Position numbers and translations under genes: made by a program
Shown: positions 16,282-24,904 of the stretch, piece after piece
Numbering within the stretch: the stretch's first letter is position 1
Layout of the letters: every line of letters starts with the position of its first letter
NCBI GenBank assembly: GCA_048814795.1
Contig: CP184673.1
Coordinates: 186,001-250,000 of the forward strand
DNA from: Thermatribacter sp048814795
Lineage (GTDB): Bacteria > Atribacterota > Atribacteria > Atribacterales > Thermatribacteraceae
Direction of reading: 5' to 3'
Length of the DNA: 64,000 bases
Notes under the pieces: model-generated
The model's database searches: none
Told to the model about the DNA's origin: nothing
What the model saw: the letters and a program-made list of their open reading frames with translations, nothing else

Positions 16282-18708
16282 ATGACCCAATTTGTATTGG
16301 ATCTTCTGGAAACAGATTATGCCATGTCAGAGCGAATCCGCTCTATGCGTGAAGCGTTGCTGGAAACCATACCCGAAGTTTGCATTGAAAGAGCCCGTAT
16401 TTACACCGAAACTTATCAGCAAAACGAAGCAGACCCCCCAATTTTAAAAAGAGCTAAAGCATTAGCCAGTACTCTGGAAAAAATGACTATCTTTATATAC
16501 CAAGACGAACTGTTAGTGGGTAATCAGGCTTCCAAACCCCGAGGAGCCCCTATTTTCCCTGAGTACTCCTGGGACTGGATCGTGAACGAAATCGATGAAT
16601 TTCACCGCAGGCCAGGAGACAAATTTATTATTGACCAGAAAGCAAAGGCAACGCTCCTTAAAGAAGTGATCCCTTACTGGCGAGGAAAAGCCCTTTATGA
16701 CAGAGCTATGCAAATCATTCCCGACTTTGTGTTGAAGGCCCAAGAAATAGGAGCTATTTCAGGACGAGGAAACATCACTTCCGGTGATGGACATATTATT
16801 GTAAATTTCCCCAAGGTTTTACAGAAGGGCTGGAAAGGGTTACTCGAAGAAACAATTGAGAGAAAAGAATCTCTTGACCCCAGGGATCCTGATTTTATCA
16901 AGAAAAAAGTCTTCTATGAATCCGTAATCATCGTACTGGAAGGGGTAATCAAGTTCATAAGAAGATATGAACAGTTGGCTAAACTGGAAGCCAGTGTAAT
17001 TGAAAACCCAATCCGCAAAAAGGAACTTGAAAACATTATCAAAGTACTCGATCGAATTGCAGAGTTACCCCCAACTACCTTTTATGAAGCTATCCAGCTT
17101 ACCTGGTTTGTTCATTTGATCACGCAAATTGAAAGCAACGGTCATTCCTTCTCTCTGGGAAGATTAGATCAATACCTTTATCCTTACTGGACTAAAGATT
17201 TTCAGGAAGGAAGAATTGATTACCATTCTACCGTGGAACTTTTACAGAACCTGTTCATTAAGATGTTCACCATAAACAAAATTCGTCCCTGGGCACATAC
17301 TCGTTTTGGAATGGGTTATACAACCTATCAGAATGTGACCATTGGTGGTCAAGATCGTTCCGGCCGAGATGCTACCAACGAATTGAGCATTCTCATTCTA
17401 AAGGCTGTAGGGGGATTACGGTTAACAACTCCCAATCTTTCAGCACGTTATCATGCAACTTCCCCACGCTTCTACCTTGAAGAATGCGCCAGAGTCATCA
17501 GGTTGGGCTTTGGAATGCCTGCTATGAAAAACGATGAAATAATTATACCTGCTCTTATGGAAAAGGGAGCTTCTGTAGAAGATGCCAGAGATTATGCTAT
17601 CGTAGGATGTGTCGAAGCTGCAGTTCCTGGAAAATGGGGGTACCGCAACACTGGTATGTCTTTTCTTAATGCTCTAAAGGTGCTTGAAGTCACTCTATAC
17701 GGAGGAAAATGCCCCATTAATGGTTGCTGCCTTTATACCACAAAACTACCTCAGCATTGCGAAAACTTTGAAGATTTTTACCAAGAATTTCTCAAACAGC
17801 TTGCATTTTATACCAGATGCGAAGTATTAATGGATGCAGGAGCCGATATTGCGTTAGAAGAGTTGGTTCCAGATGCTTTTTGCTCAGCCCTGGTAGAAAA
17901 TTGCTTAGAAAAAGGTAAAAGCATTAAAGAGGGTGGAGCCATATACGATGTAATAAGCGGTCCCTTCTCGGGGTTGGCTAACACTGCAAACAGTCTTGCT
18001 TCCATCCGCAAGCTCATATATGAAGACCGTGTGCTAACCTGGGAAGAAATGCTCGTTGCGCTACAAGAAAATTTCGAAAGTCCAGCAGGTCAGATGATAC
18101 TCAAAAAAATACGCGATAAGGTTCCCAAATATGGCAATGACGAAGATTACGTAGATTCACTTGCCCAAAGGGTTATGGAAGATTATCTCTGCGAGCTCAG
18201 AAACTATCGTAATACCCGCTTTGGGCGTGGCCCCATAGGTGGAAACTATTGTGGATCAACTTCTAACATCTCTGCTAACGTTCCTTTAGGTATGGCTGTA
18301 GGTGCGACTCCGGATGGAAGAAAAGCTCATGAACCAATAGCTGAAGGAGTATCACCTTTTTACGGAACTGAAAGGAAAGGACCTACCGCGGTACTCAAGT
18401 CGGTAAGCAAGTTGCCTACCATTAAGATGATCGCTCAACTATTGAATCTAAAATTTACTCCCACTGTACTGGCTAAAGATGAAGGATTGAAAAAGCTTGT
18501 TGATTTGATAATCACCTTTTTCCGCGATCTTAAAGGATGGCATGTCCAATTTAACGTCGTTGATGCACAAACTCTTAGAGAAGCTCAAAAGAATCCTGAA
18601 AAATACCGTGACCTTATTGTTAGAGTAGCAGGTTACAGCGCTCTGTTTGTCGCCCTTGACCCTAAAACCCAGGAAGATATCATCAGGCGTACTGAACATT
18701 CTTTGTAA
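16282..18708 (+). CDS. YbiW-type glycyl radical enzyme (PFL2 family)
   Basis: 808-residue glycyl radical enzyme. The active-site loop is GCVEAAVPGKWGYR with the thiyl Cys at 443 and the general-base Glu at 445. The radical site RVAGYSALF places Gly784 25 residues from the C-terminus, normal for the family. The loop and other blocks (NQASKPRGAPIFPEY, RGPIGGNY, TPDGRKAHEP) resemble E. coli YbiW (GCIETAVGGKWGYR, from memory) far more than pyruvate formate-lyase or the GCVEP dehydratases. YbiW is reported to open 1,5-anhydroglucitol-6-phosphate. ATG 16282 follows AGGTGA at 16271-16276. A ROK kinase follows, consistent with a sugar-phosphate substrate. Confidence 0.88.
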   Translation: MTQFVLDLLETDYAMSERIRSMREALLETIPEVCIERARIYTETYQQNEADPPILKRAKALASTLEKMTIFIYQDELLVGNQASKPRGAPIFPEYSWDWIVNEIDEFHRRPGDKFIIDQKAKATLLKEVIPYWRGKALYDRAMQIIPDFVLKAQEIGAISGRGNITSGDGHIIVNFPKVLQKGWKGLLEETIERKESLDPRDPDFIKKKVFYESVIIVLEGVIKFIRRYEQLAKLEASVIENPIRKKELENIIKVLDRIAELPPTTFYEAIQLTWFVHLITQIESNGHSFSLGRLDQYLYPYWTKDFQEGRIDYHSTVELLQNLFIKMFTINKIRPWAHTRFGMGYTTYQNVTIGGQDRSGRDATNELSILILKAVGGLRLTTPNLSARYHATSPRFYLEECARVIRLGFGMPAMKNDEIIIPALMEKGASVEDARDYAIVGCVEAAVPGKWGYRNTGMSFLNALKVLEVTLYGGKCPINGCCLYTTKLPQHCENFEDFYQEFLKQLAFYTRCEVLMDAGADIALEELVPDAFCSALVENCLEKGKSIKEGGAIYDVISGPFSGLANTANSLASIRKLIYEDRVLTWEEMLVALQENFESPAGQMILKKIRDKVPKYGNDEDYVDSLAQRVMEDYLCELRNYRNTRFGRGPIGGNYCGSTSNISANVPLGMAVGATPDGRKAHEPIAEGVSPFYGTERKGPTAVLKSVSKLPTIKMIAQLLNLKFTPTVLAKDEGLKKLVDLIITFFRDLKGWHVQFNVVDAQTLREAQKNPEKYRDLIVRVAGYSALFVALDPKTQEDIIRRTEHSL

Positions 18709-18730
18709 CCTAACAAATCAGGCGTAGGTG

Positions 18731-19711
18731 ATGAAATTGGTTCAACATTGTGCGCTGGGTGTTGATATAGGCGGAACCAAACTCCGTCTGGGTTTGGTTA
18801 CAGAAAACCTGGAAATACTGAAATGCTCAATTAGCGAGGAACATAAAACTTTTACTCCTGAAAAGTTAGTCGATTTTATAGCCTTTAACGTGGATAAATT
18901 ATTAGAAAAAAATCGCGGTGATTTATTCATTGTGGGGGCTGGCGTAGGATATCCTGGTCCAGTTGATTTTAGAAAGGGTTCTACATTCTCATATACCAAT
19001 CTTCGCAATTCGGCCTGGGAAAAAATTCCCCTCAAAGAGCTTTTAGAGAAAAAACTTGAGATGCCTGTTTTGCTGGATAACGACGCTAATCTGGTTGGAC
19101 TTGCTGAAATGCGTTTGGGCGCTGGCAAAGAATTTACAAACGCGGTTTACCTTACCATCAGTACTGGCACAGGAGGCGCAATATTTATCAACCGAAAACT
19201 CTATAGAGGCTCTATGGGAAGTGCTGGAGAATTTGGACATATGGTTGTGGATATGGATGGTTTCCTTTGCAAATGTGGCAATACCGGCTGTTTGATGTCT
19301 CTACTCTCAGGCCTTGGTCTCGAAGAATTCATAAAACGAGAACCCTTATGCAAAGAACTCTTGCCCAACAAAGTAAACGAAGATTGCGTAAAAAGGTTGT
19401 TCGATTTCCTGCTTGAAAAACATCCCGTTGCAATCCAGACAATTAAACCACTCACTGATTATTTATCGATAGCTTTCCTAAACATAATTCAGATACTCAA
19501 TCCAGAGGCCATCATAGTAGGAGGAAGTCTGGGCAAAAGGCTTATCAATCTTTTCTCTCACGAAATAAGAGCTTACCTCACAAAACACTTGCCGAAGGAG
19601 GTGATAGAAAACACCTATATCAAAGAAGCAGAACTTGGCGAATTTGGCGGTGTAATGGGTGGTGCCATAATGGTATTCGAGTCATCACCCAGAAAAAAAC
19701 TGAAGCGGTGA
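18731..19711 (+). CDS. ROK-family sugar kinase
   Basis: About 326 residues. The phosphate-binding GVDIGGTKLRLGLV is at the N-terminus, LLDNDANLVGLAE carries the catalytic Asp, STGTGGAIFIN is the phosphate 2 loop, and CKCGNTGCLM is the ROK zinc-binding motif, although family members usually end it with Glu. There is no N-terminal helix-turn-helix, so it is a kinase rather than a ROK repressor. It would phosphorylate the imported sugar before the glycyl radical enzyme acts; the specific sugar is unknown. The start is uncertain between ATG 18731 and TTG 18737 because the AGGTG site is close to both. Confidence 0.88.
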   Translation: MKLVQHCALGVDIGGTKLRLGLVTENLEILKCSISEEHKTFTPEKLVDFIAFNVDKLLEKNRGDLFIVGAGVGYPGPVDFRKGSTFSYTNLRNSAWEKIPLKELLEKKLEMPVLLDNDANLVGLAEMRLGAGKEFTNAVYLTISTGTGGAIFINRKLYRGSMGSAGEFGHMVVDMDGFLCKCGNTGCLMSLLSGLGLEEFIKREPLCKELLPNKVNEDCVKRLFDFLLEKHPVAIQTIKPLTDYLSIAFLNIIQILNPEAIIVGGSLGKRLINLFSHEIRAYLTKHLPKEVIENTYIKEAELGEFGGVMGGAIMVFESSPRKKLKR

Positions 19712-19794
19712 TATTTTTTCAAATGTTAGGCTATTTCAAAACCCTTACCGTGACCTGGAATAGCACTAAAAATAAATACAAGGAGGAAAGAAAC

Positions 19795-21081
19795 ATGAGA
19801 AAAGTTTGTTGTTTGCTGGCACTGGTCATTTCTGTTCTGTTGCTTGGTGTTACCTTTGCTGGAGCTCAGGAAAAAGAAGACGAGTTTATTATTTTCCACT
19901 ACTGGACAGCTGGGGGCGAAAAGGAAGCGATAGACGCGCTTTTCAAAATATATCAGGAGAGAAACCCTGGAGTAAAGATTGTTGAAAACCCTGTGGCTGG
20001 TGGTGGAGGAGAAACCATGCTGGCTGTTTTAATGAGCAACCTCGCCGCAGGAATACCACCAGATTCTTTCCAGGATCATCAGGGTAACCAGCAAAAAGAC
20101 TACATAGACGCAGGTTACCTGGAATCTGTTGATGATATCTGGGCTGAAACCAATTTCGAAGCACGCATTAATCCCATGTGGGTAAAAACTCTGAAATTTG
20201 ACGGCCATGTATATTCAGTGCCCATCAACGCCCACCGCACTAACTGGTTGTGGTATAACAAGAAAATCCTGGACGAGGTCGGAGTGAAACCACCAGAAAG
20301 CTATGAGGAACTTTTAGAAGCCTGCAAAAAAATAAAGGAAGCCAAACCAGATGTATCCCCACTTGCTTTGGGCACCCGTGAAAAAGTGTGGGCTACCTAT
20401 CTTTATGACATGGTTTTACTCACAACTGGTGGACCAGATTTCTATGAAAGGGCTAACACTGGGCAGATTGACTTTGCCAACGACTCTACCTTCCGTAAAG
20501 CCATGGAGCGGTACGCAGCCCTGATCCCTTACATTTATCCCTGGCATGCCACTAAAAGCTGGGACGAAGCAGGAGCTTTAATTAAAACAGGAGAAGCCGC
20601 CATGTACTGGATGGGTGACTGGATATTGGGCTATTACCTTAACATAGGCATGGAGCCAGAAGTGGACTTTAGCGTAACAGCCATACCTCCAAACGTATGG
20701 ATGGGACATGCAGATACTTTCCCGTTACCTAAAGGAGCACCTCATCCCAACAACGCCAGAGACTGGATTAAAATGTGTACTACCCCAGAAGCCCAAAAAG
20801 CATTCAATCTGATTAAAGGGTCAGTAACCATAGTCAATGATGTACCTCCAGATGTATATCCGGATCCTTATCGCCAAAGAAGCGCTCGTGATCTTAACTC
20901 TCTGAGAGCGGTTTGCGATGGATTTCATGGTGGTATGATTACTCCAGCTTTTGGAAGTGAGCTTATGGACATACTGACCAAGTTCTTGGTTGACCAGGAC
21001 GTTGATGCAGCAATTAGTGCTATAGCTGAAGCTGCAGAAAGAACGAATCTTGCTGAAGCCTGCAGCTGGTTCTGGAAATAA
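19795..21081 (+). CDS. CUT1 sugar ABC transporter, binding protein 1
   Basis: 428-residue family 1 extracellular solute-binding protein. The N-terminus MRKVCCLLALVISVLLLG is a signal peptide with likely cleavage after AGA (before QEKED). The mature part has the typical FHYWTAGGEKEAIDALF and WYNKKILDEVGVKPPESYEEL blocks. AAGGAGG lies 8 bases before ATG 19795; an in-frame codon at 19708 is upstream of that site and is discounted. It delivers the sugar to the permeases at 21142 and 22011. Confidence 0.92.
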   Translation: MRKVCCLLALVISVLLLGVTFAGAQEKEDEFIIFHYWTAGGEKEAIDALFKIYQERNPGVKIVENPVAGGGGETMLAVLMSNLAAGIPPDSFQDHQGNQQKDYIDAGYLESVDDIWAETNFEARINPMWVKTLKFDGHVYSVPINAHRTNWLWYNKKILDEVGVKPPESYEELLEACKKIKEAKPDVSPLALGTREKVWATYLYDMVLLTTGGPDFYERANTGQIDFANDSTFRKAMERYAALIPYIYPWHATKSWDEAGALIKTGEAAMYWMGDWILGYYLNIGMEPEVDFSVTAIPPNVWMGHADTFPLPKGAPHPNNARDWIKMCTTPEAQKAFNLIKGSVTIVNDVPPDVYPDPYRQRSARDLNSLRAVCDGFHGGMITPAFGSELMDILTKFLVDQDVDAAISAIAEAAERTNLAEACSWFWK

Positions 21082-21096
21082 AAGCAAAAGAGACCT

Positions 21097-21124
21097 CCCC
21101 ATGCCGGTTGCAACCGGCATGGGG
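21097..21124 (+). promoter_or_regulatory. Stem-loop between binding protein and permease genes (locus 1)
   Basis: A perfect 28-base palindrome with 13-base arms (CCCCATGCCGGTT and complement) around GC. No T-run follows. It ends 18 bases before the permease start. A structure here usually protects the abundant binding-protein mRNA or reduces read-through, giving more binding protein than permease. Confidence 0.8.
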
Positions 21125-21141
21125 AACAGAGGAGAGAAAAG

Positions 21142-22014
21142 ATGAGGTACTATCGAGCTTCTGGCATTGTATTCCTTATACCCATCATAGTTCTAATTAT
21201 CATTTTTTACAGTATGATTGTTTGGGACTTTGTGGCCGCGTTTACTTTCTGGCAGGGTCTAAAGCCGACCTGGAAATTCGCTGGTTTTTACAACTTTTCC
21301 CGATTATTTGGCATGGAAAGATTCTGGGTTAATATCCGCAACAACATATTATGGTTGCTTTTCTTTATTGGACCCACAGTATTTGTGGGATTCACCCTTG
21401 CTTACCTACTGACGCATCTCGGAAGAGGCGAGAGCATTTTTTGGCAAATATTTCTTTTTCCCATGGCTCTGTCTTTCATCATTACTGGAGTTTTATGGGC
21501 CTGGATGTATGACCCCAGCTCTGGCTTGATTAACTCCATCCTCAAGATGCTGGGGGTGAACACTTCGCGCTTGGGCTGGATCGCACTTCCCAAGACAGCT
21601 ATATACTGTATGATCGCCTCGGCCTTCTGGCAGTACCTTGGTTTTGCTCTGGTAATTTATCTGGGAGCAATAAAAAGTATACCTTACGAAATGGTTGAAG
21701 CTGCCAGAGTAGATGGTGCCTCTCACTGGACAGTAGCATTTAAAATCATTTTTCCCAATGTAGGTCATGCAACACTAATCTGCACCACGATGCTTGCTAT
21801 AACTACAGTAAAAGTTTTTGATCTGGTCTGGATAATGACCAGAGGAGGCCCCGGAGTCAGCACCGAAATCCTGCCTTACTTAATGTACAGACTTACTTTT
21901 GATTCCCGAGACATTGGAATGGGAACAGCCACCAGTATTGTAATCTTGGCTTTGTCAGCAGCCATGGTTATTCCCTATTCGATGTGGGCTATAAAAAAGT
22001 GGGTGAGGATATGA
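21142..22014 (+). CDS. CUT1 ABC permease (MalF type), locus 1
   Basis: 290-residue membrane protein with about six helices. The cytoplasmic EAA loop is visible as VEAARVDGASHWTVAFKIIFPN, the site that docks the ATPase. The start MRYYRASGIVFLIPIIVL follows GGAGAG. The last four bases overlap the next permease start (ATGA). Confidence 0.92.
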   Translation: MRYYRASGIVFLIPIIVLIIIFYSMIVWDFVAAFTFWQGLKPTWKFAGFYNFSRLFGMERFWVNIRNNILWLLFFIGPTVFVGFTLAYLLTHLGRGESIFWQIFLFPMALSFIITGVLWAWMYDPSSGLINSILKMLGVNTSRLGWIALPKTAIYCMIASAFWQYLGFALVIYLGAIKSIPYEMVEAARVDGASHWTVAFKIIFPNVGHATLICTTMLAITTVKVFDLVWIMTRGGPGVSTEILPYLMYRLTFDSRDIGMGTATSIVILALSAAMVIPYSMWAIKKWVRI

Positions 22015-22832
22015 AAGATCGCACTTTCATCTTAACAACTACAATCCTATTATGTTTTATGGCTTTTCTCTGGATGATACCAATATACGCCATGATCAGC
22101 ACCTCTTTCAAAACCCAGGAAGAAGTAGCTCTGCAAAAGTACCTCGTTCCTCCCCAAAAACTCCAAACCAGCAACTATACTAAGGCTTTTGAAACCTTAA
22201 AAGTTGGCTTGAGGAATAGTCTAATTATCAGCTTAAGCGCCACTTTCCTATGCATACTGGTAGGATCAATGGCTGGATACGCTCTGACTGGTTTTGATTT
22301 TCGCTTCGCAACTTACCTCTTCTTTGCGATCGTTGTAGTAACCTTTCTTCCTTACCATGTAATCCTTATACCTATAACCCAGTTCCTTAAAACCCTTAAC
22401 CTTTTAAATACCTATTGGGGGCTCATCCTGATTTACGTCATGCTGAATGCACCAATGGCCACACTCATCACAGGCACCTTTTTTATGAAGGTCCCCCCAG
22501 ATCTGGAAGAAGCTGCTATACTCGATGGATGCAAACCCTTCAAATATTACCTAAAAATTCTGCTGCCGGTGTCCTTACCCGGTTTAATTTCGGCAACCAT
22601 ATTGGTTTTCATCCAGATATACAACGAGTTTCTGCTGGGCATTGCACTAACCAGAGGACCACAAGTCAAACCAGTAATGCCCTTCTTAGCTGAACTCAAG
22701 GGTACCCAAATAGCCCAGTGGCACATTCAAATGGCCGGCGCAGTAATCACCTCGATAATTCCCGTGCTGGTCTTCATCTTCCTGGGCAGATATTTCATAT
22801 CTGGCCTTATGGCTGGATACGGCAAGGGATAA
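22011..22832 (+). CDS. CUT1 ABC permease (MalG type), locus 1
   Basis: About 273 residues, six predicted helices. The EAA loop is LEEAAILDGCKPFKYYLKILLPVSLPG. ATG 22011 overlaps the upstream stop codon and has GTGAGGA just before it. No ATPase gene follows in this locus, so the transporter must use an ATPase encoded elsewhere, for example 62810. Confidence 0.92.
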   Translation: MKDRTFILTTTILLCFMAFLWMIPIYAMISTSFKTQEEVALQKYLVPPQKLQTSNYTKAFETLKVGLRNSLIISLSATFLCILVGSMAGYALTGFDFRFATYLFFAIVVVTFLPYHVILIPITQFLKTLNLLNTYWGLILIYVMLNAPMATLITGTFFMKVPPDLEEAAILDGCKPFKYYLKILLPVSLPGLISATILVFIQIYNEFLLGIALTRGPQVKPVMPFLAELKGTQIAQWHIQMAGAVITSIIPVLVFIFLGRYFISGLMAGYGKG

Positions 22833-22849
22833 TAAAGGAGGTCTTTATC

Positions 22850-23611
22850 GTGAAAAACCAAGAAACTCTGAAAGTGCTTCTGGTGGGAGAAACCTGGATA
22901 GTATCGAAGTTCCACATAAAAGGCTTTGACGTTGTTCCCCTGGGGGGATATGAAGATTTTTCTACTTACTTTAGAAAAGCTTTGCAAGAATACACCGACC
23001 TCGAAATAGACCACCTGCCCAATCACCTTGTCCTATCCATGTTCCCCCAAACCCTTGAAGAACTCGGAAAATATGACGTCGTGATGTTGAGTGATGTGGG
23101 AAGAAACACACTAACTCTCTACCCAGATGTTTTTAGGGTGCCTATGGGCAAAGACAGACTGGCCCTTATCCGTGATTTTGTTGCAAAGGGAGGAGCACTG
23201 GTCATGTGTGGCGGCTGGATGTCCTTTCAGGGTTTTAGGGCCATGGCCAATTACCACGGAAGCCCTATTGAAGAAGTATTGCCAGTCCACATTCAAGCAA
23301 GTGATGACAGAGCGGAAACAACAGAAGGTATTAAACCTGAGATACTCCTCCCCGAGCATCCGGTATTAAAGGGCATTCCTTCCCGAGAGTGGCCCCTTTT
23401 CCTTGGCTATAACAAACTGAAAGCAAAGGACGGATCCAAAACTATTGCCAAATTTGGCGAAGACGTTTTTATAGCTGTCTGGGAATATGAGAAGGGAAGG
23501 AGTATGGCTTTTGCCTCCGACATGGCTCCCCACTGGGGAAGCGCCTTTGTAAACTGGCCGTATTACGCCCAATTCTGGTATCAGAGCCTAAGGTGGCTGG
23601 CCAAAAAATAA
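22850..23611 (+). CDS. GATase1-like (DUF1355/PF07090-type) protein
   Basis: 253 residues, soluble, starting at GTG 22850 eight bases after AAAGGAGG. It resembles the putative glutamine-amidotransferase-like family: a flavodoxin-like fold with VLLVGETW, YDVVMLSDVGRNT and GGALVMCGGWMSFQG, then HPVLKGIP and a C-terminal ASDMAPHWGSAF block. In the GGALVMCGGW strand a Cys is near the nucleophile position, but I cannot show a catalytic triad. No function is known for the family. Its place between the permeases and the activase ties it to the glycyl radical pathway. Confidence 0.7.
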   Translation: MKNQETLKVLLVGETWIVSKFHIKGFDVVPLGGYEDFSTYFRKALQEYTDLEIDHLPNHLVLSMFPQTLEELGKYDVVMLSDVGRNTLTLYPDVFRVPMGKDRLALIRDFVAKGGALVMCGGWMSFQGFRAMANYHGSPIEEVLPVHIQASDDRAETTEGIKPEILLPEHPVLKGIPSREWPLFLGYNKLKAKDGSKTIAKFGEDVFIAVWEYEKGRSMAFASDMAPHWGSAFVNWPYYAQFWYQSLRWLAKK

Positions 23612-23656
23612 TCAGTAACACCAACGTCTAAAAACAGGGAGAAATGTAAAAAAGAT

Positions 23657-24571
23657 ATGAAAGGGATTGTTTTTGATATACAGCATTTTTCTATACACGA
23701 TGGACCGGGGATAAGGACCACTGTGTTTTTGAAGGGGTGCCCCTTGCGCTGTCTCTGGTGTCACAATCCAGAATCCCAGAAATCCGAACCCGAAATAGGT
23801 TTCTGGCCTGAGAAATGTCTGGAATGTGGCACCTGTGAGAAAGTATGTCCTTATCATGCCTGTAGCCTTCAAAACCCTTACCGGGTTAATCGCCAGCAAT
23901 GCAATCTTTGCGGTAAATGCGTAGAATTGTGCCCAGCTTCCGCACTCTCAATTATCGGGAAGGAAATGAGCATTGAAGAAGTAATCGATGAAATTTCTAA
24001 GGACGAAACCTTTTACAGGCAGTCAGGCGGAGGAGTGACTATTTCAGGGGGAGAACCCCTTTATCAATTTGATTTTACCCGTTCACTGAGTCTTCGCTTG
24101 AAAAAACTGGGATATCACGTTGCAATCGACACTTCAGGATATATCAAGGGCACATCAGAGGATCGGCAACGCCTCTTAGAAATAGCCAGCATAGTAGATC
24201 TTTTGCTTTATGACTTGAAAGTTATTGATGCTCAAAAACACCTCCGGTATACAGGTGTTAGTAATAAAAGTATCTTACAAAACGCTCTGCATTTGGCCAG
24301 CAAGTACCCCTCAAAATCTTTATTCCGTTATCCGATAATACCAGGTGTGAACGATTCTCAAAAAGATATAGACATGCTCATCGCCTTTCTCTCCTCCATT
24401 CCCGAATGCAAAATCGAAATACTATCCTACCATCGCCTGGGAATAAATAAGTATGCCCGAGTAGGCAAGGTTTATGCACTTGAAGAACTACCTCTACCAG
24501 AACAAGAACGTTTGCAACTCGTAAAGTCAAGGATATCAAAACTACCTAACGTGCAATTGCTGGAAAGCTAA
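23657..24571 (+). CDS. Glycyl radical enzyme activase (PflA/YbiY-type radical SAM)
   Basis: 304 residues. The radical-SAM cluster motif is GCPLRCLWC near residues 29-37. An inserted ferredoxin domain carries two 4Fe-4S sets, CLECGTCEKVCPYHAC and CNLCGKCVELCP, as in activases of the dehydratase/lyase branch rather than PflA. SGGEPL binds SAM. It installs the glycyl radical on the enzyme at 16282, the only glycyl radical enzyme in the window. It is separated from that gene by the transporter genes, which suggests a single long locus. Confidence 0.93.
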   Translation: MKGIVFDIQHFSIHDGPGIRTTVFLKGCPLRCLWCHNPESQKSEPEIGFWPEKCLECGTCEKVCPYHACSLQNPYRVNRQQCNLCGKCVELCPASALSIIGKEMSIEEVIDEISKDETFYRQSGGGVTISGGEPLYQFDFTRSLSLRLKKLGYHVAIDTSGYIKGTSEDRQRLLEIASIVDLLLYDLKVIDAQKHLRYTGVSNKSILQNALHLASKYPSKSLFRYPIIPGVNDSQKDIDMLIAFLSSIPECKIEILSYHRLGINKYARVGKVYALEELPLPEQERLQLVKSRISKLPNVQLLES

Positions 24572-24610
24572 TTTTGCGCTAATATGGGAAAAACCTTGTA
24601 AGGAGAGTCT

Positions 24611-24832
24611 ATGCAATATCAAAAAGTGATGCTTGCCTCCAATCGGGTGGAAGCTGAACTTATAAAAAGCTACCTCGAGGCAGAGGGAATAAAAGTAATC
24701 CTTCGCCCTTCTACTGAGCCCTATGGAGGAGAAGCCTACTTTGGAGATACAGGTCCCTTAGAAATACTGGTACCCCAGCCGCTGGTGCAGAAAGCCAGAC
24801 TGGTTATCAACGATATCCGTCCTCGAAAATAA
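24611..24832 (+). CDS. DUF2007-family small protein
   Basis: 73 residues with the DUF2007 pattern: QKVMLASNRVEAELIKSYLEAEGI, then a PLEILVPQPLVQKARLVI strand. The family is annotated as a putative signal-transducing protein with a ferredoxin-like fold and no proven role. AAGGAGAG precedes the ATG. Last gene before the LacI promoter. Confidence 0.8.
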   Translation: MQYQKVMLASNRVEAELIKSYLEAEGIKVILRPSTEPYGGEAYFGDTGPLEILVPQPLVQKARLVINDIRPRK

Positions 24833-24843
24833 ACATAAGTATC

Positions 24844-24872
24844 TTTCAGTTAAAGCATGAATATGATATAAT
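24844..24872 (+). promoter_or_regulatory. Promoter of the lacI-type locus
   Basis: TATAAT at 24867-24872 with a weak TTTCAG (24844-24849) 17 bases upstream. Start site expected near 24879, giving a leader of only about 26 bases. Confidence 0.65.
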
Positions 24873-24888
24873 TTTCTGTAAAAGTTTT

Positions 24889-24902
24889 CGTTAACGTTAA
24901 CG
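24889..24902. promoter_or_regulatory. LacI-type operator at the start codon
   Basis: CGTTAACGTTAACG is a perfect 14-base palindrome with the central CG typical of LacI-family operators. It lies in the short leader, two bases before the regulator's ATG, where a bound repressor would block transcription. It occupies the place where a ribosome site would be. Confidence 0.75.
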
Positions 24903-24904
24903 CA

